Translations under genes and position numbers: made by a program
Notes under the pieces: generated by a model
The model's database searches: none
The model's input: the letters and a program-made list of their open reading frames with translations, nothing else
What the model was told of the DNA's origin: nothing
Assembly: GCA_947058225.1 (NCBI GenBank)
Contig: CAMSGF010000067.1
Location: forward strand, 1-5,573
Direction of reading: 5' to 3'
Length of the DNA: 5,573 nucleotides
From: an uncultured Eubacteriaceae bacterium
Lineage (GTDB): Bacteria; Bacillota; Clostridia; Eubacteriales; Anaerofustaceae
Shown: piece by piece, positions 5,444-5,573 of the stretch
Layout: the number at the start of each line of letters is the position of its first letter
How positions within the stretch are numbered: position 1 is the first letter of the stretch

Positions 5444-5573
5444 ACTGAAGCATTCCAAAACTTATTGATAATGCATGGTTTACCTGATTCATCGTGTCTA
5501 TGTCCAAATGTCCTATTTTTTCCCTCGCTCTCGAAATATAAAGCTCCCTGGCTTTCATCCCATTGGTTCAACT
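5442..5573 (-). pseudogene. C-terminal remnant of a PemK/MazF-family toxin gene
   Basis: Read on the minus strand from the window edge, this frame gives a TGA at 5570-5568 and then a tail containing YISRAREKIGHLDIDTM and NHALSISFGMLQ before TAA at 5444-5442. The pattern (I-S-x-x-R...KIGHLD...M..V..AL.ISFG) is the usual C-terminus of PemK/MazF mRNA interferases, normally about 110-130 residues long. The in-frame TGA just upstream, and a tail about two residues short in the KIG region, suggest a decayed or frameshifted gene; an ATG at 5558 has no ribosome binding site. The terminator directly after the stop shows the gene was once a real transcription unit. The main part of the gene and any antitoxin lie beyond the window. 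Confidence 0.5.

Noticed and set aside
5437..5571. A second open minus-strand frame of 44 codons at the right edge (tail ending FWNASVK)
   Set aside because: It overlaps the PemK/MazF-like tail in another frame. The PemK frame matches a known family C-terminus and this one matches nothing I recognise, so it is treated as a shadow.

Overview
The window is AT-rich, uses strong AGGAGG-type ribosome binding sites and AGA/AGG arginine codons, and carries genes typical of anaerobic low-GC Gram-positives: a TM1266-type iron-only hydrogenase regulator and a clostridial-type Ogg. The most likely source is a member of the Clostridia. Species cannot be named from the sequence alone.

Layout. Bases 2-58 are the last codons of an upstream gene that ends like a histidine kinase ATPase domain, possibly frameshifted. 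A sigma-A type promoter (about 112-139) and a roughly 100-nt folded leader then precede seven co-directional genes (249-5032). These are a TM1266-family regulator; a three-gene ABC importer (lipoprotein SsuA/ThiY-like binding protein, SsuC-like permease, short ATPase); a TrmN6-like tRNA adenine methyltransferase; an Ogg-type 8-oxoguanine glycosylase/lyase; and a HAD phosphatase. Every junction is an overlap or a gap of 1-11 nt and no internal terminator is visible, so this looks like one transcription unit that ends at a modest hairpin near 5043-5068.

From 5069 to 5396 no gene is visible. This stretch holds the most striking structure in the window. A 14-nt G-rich motif occurs twice, and its second copy starts a 132-nt nested palindrome (5180-5311) that folds into a nearly fully paired four-way junction with three hairpin arms. 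An AT-rich spacer follows. Then a strong hairpin terminator points to the minus strand and serves the C-terminal remnant of a PemK/MazF-family toxin gene (5442-5573, minus), which has an in-frame stop near the window edge.

How the genes fit together. The importer is complete (binding protein, membrane subunit, ATPase) and is led by a small regulator normally found beside [FeFe]-hydrogenase maturation genes, which suggests a redox- or cofactor-linked solute. The three downstream genes (tRNA modification, oxidised-base repair, phosphatase) look like housekeeping functions co-transcribed with it. The leader contains a GNRA-capped hairpin followed by a T run, so attenuation of the whole operon is possible but unproven. 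I see no clear new defence or catalytic system. The cloverleaf repeat, the leader and the regulator-transporter pairing are the parts that most merit follow-up.
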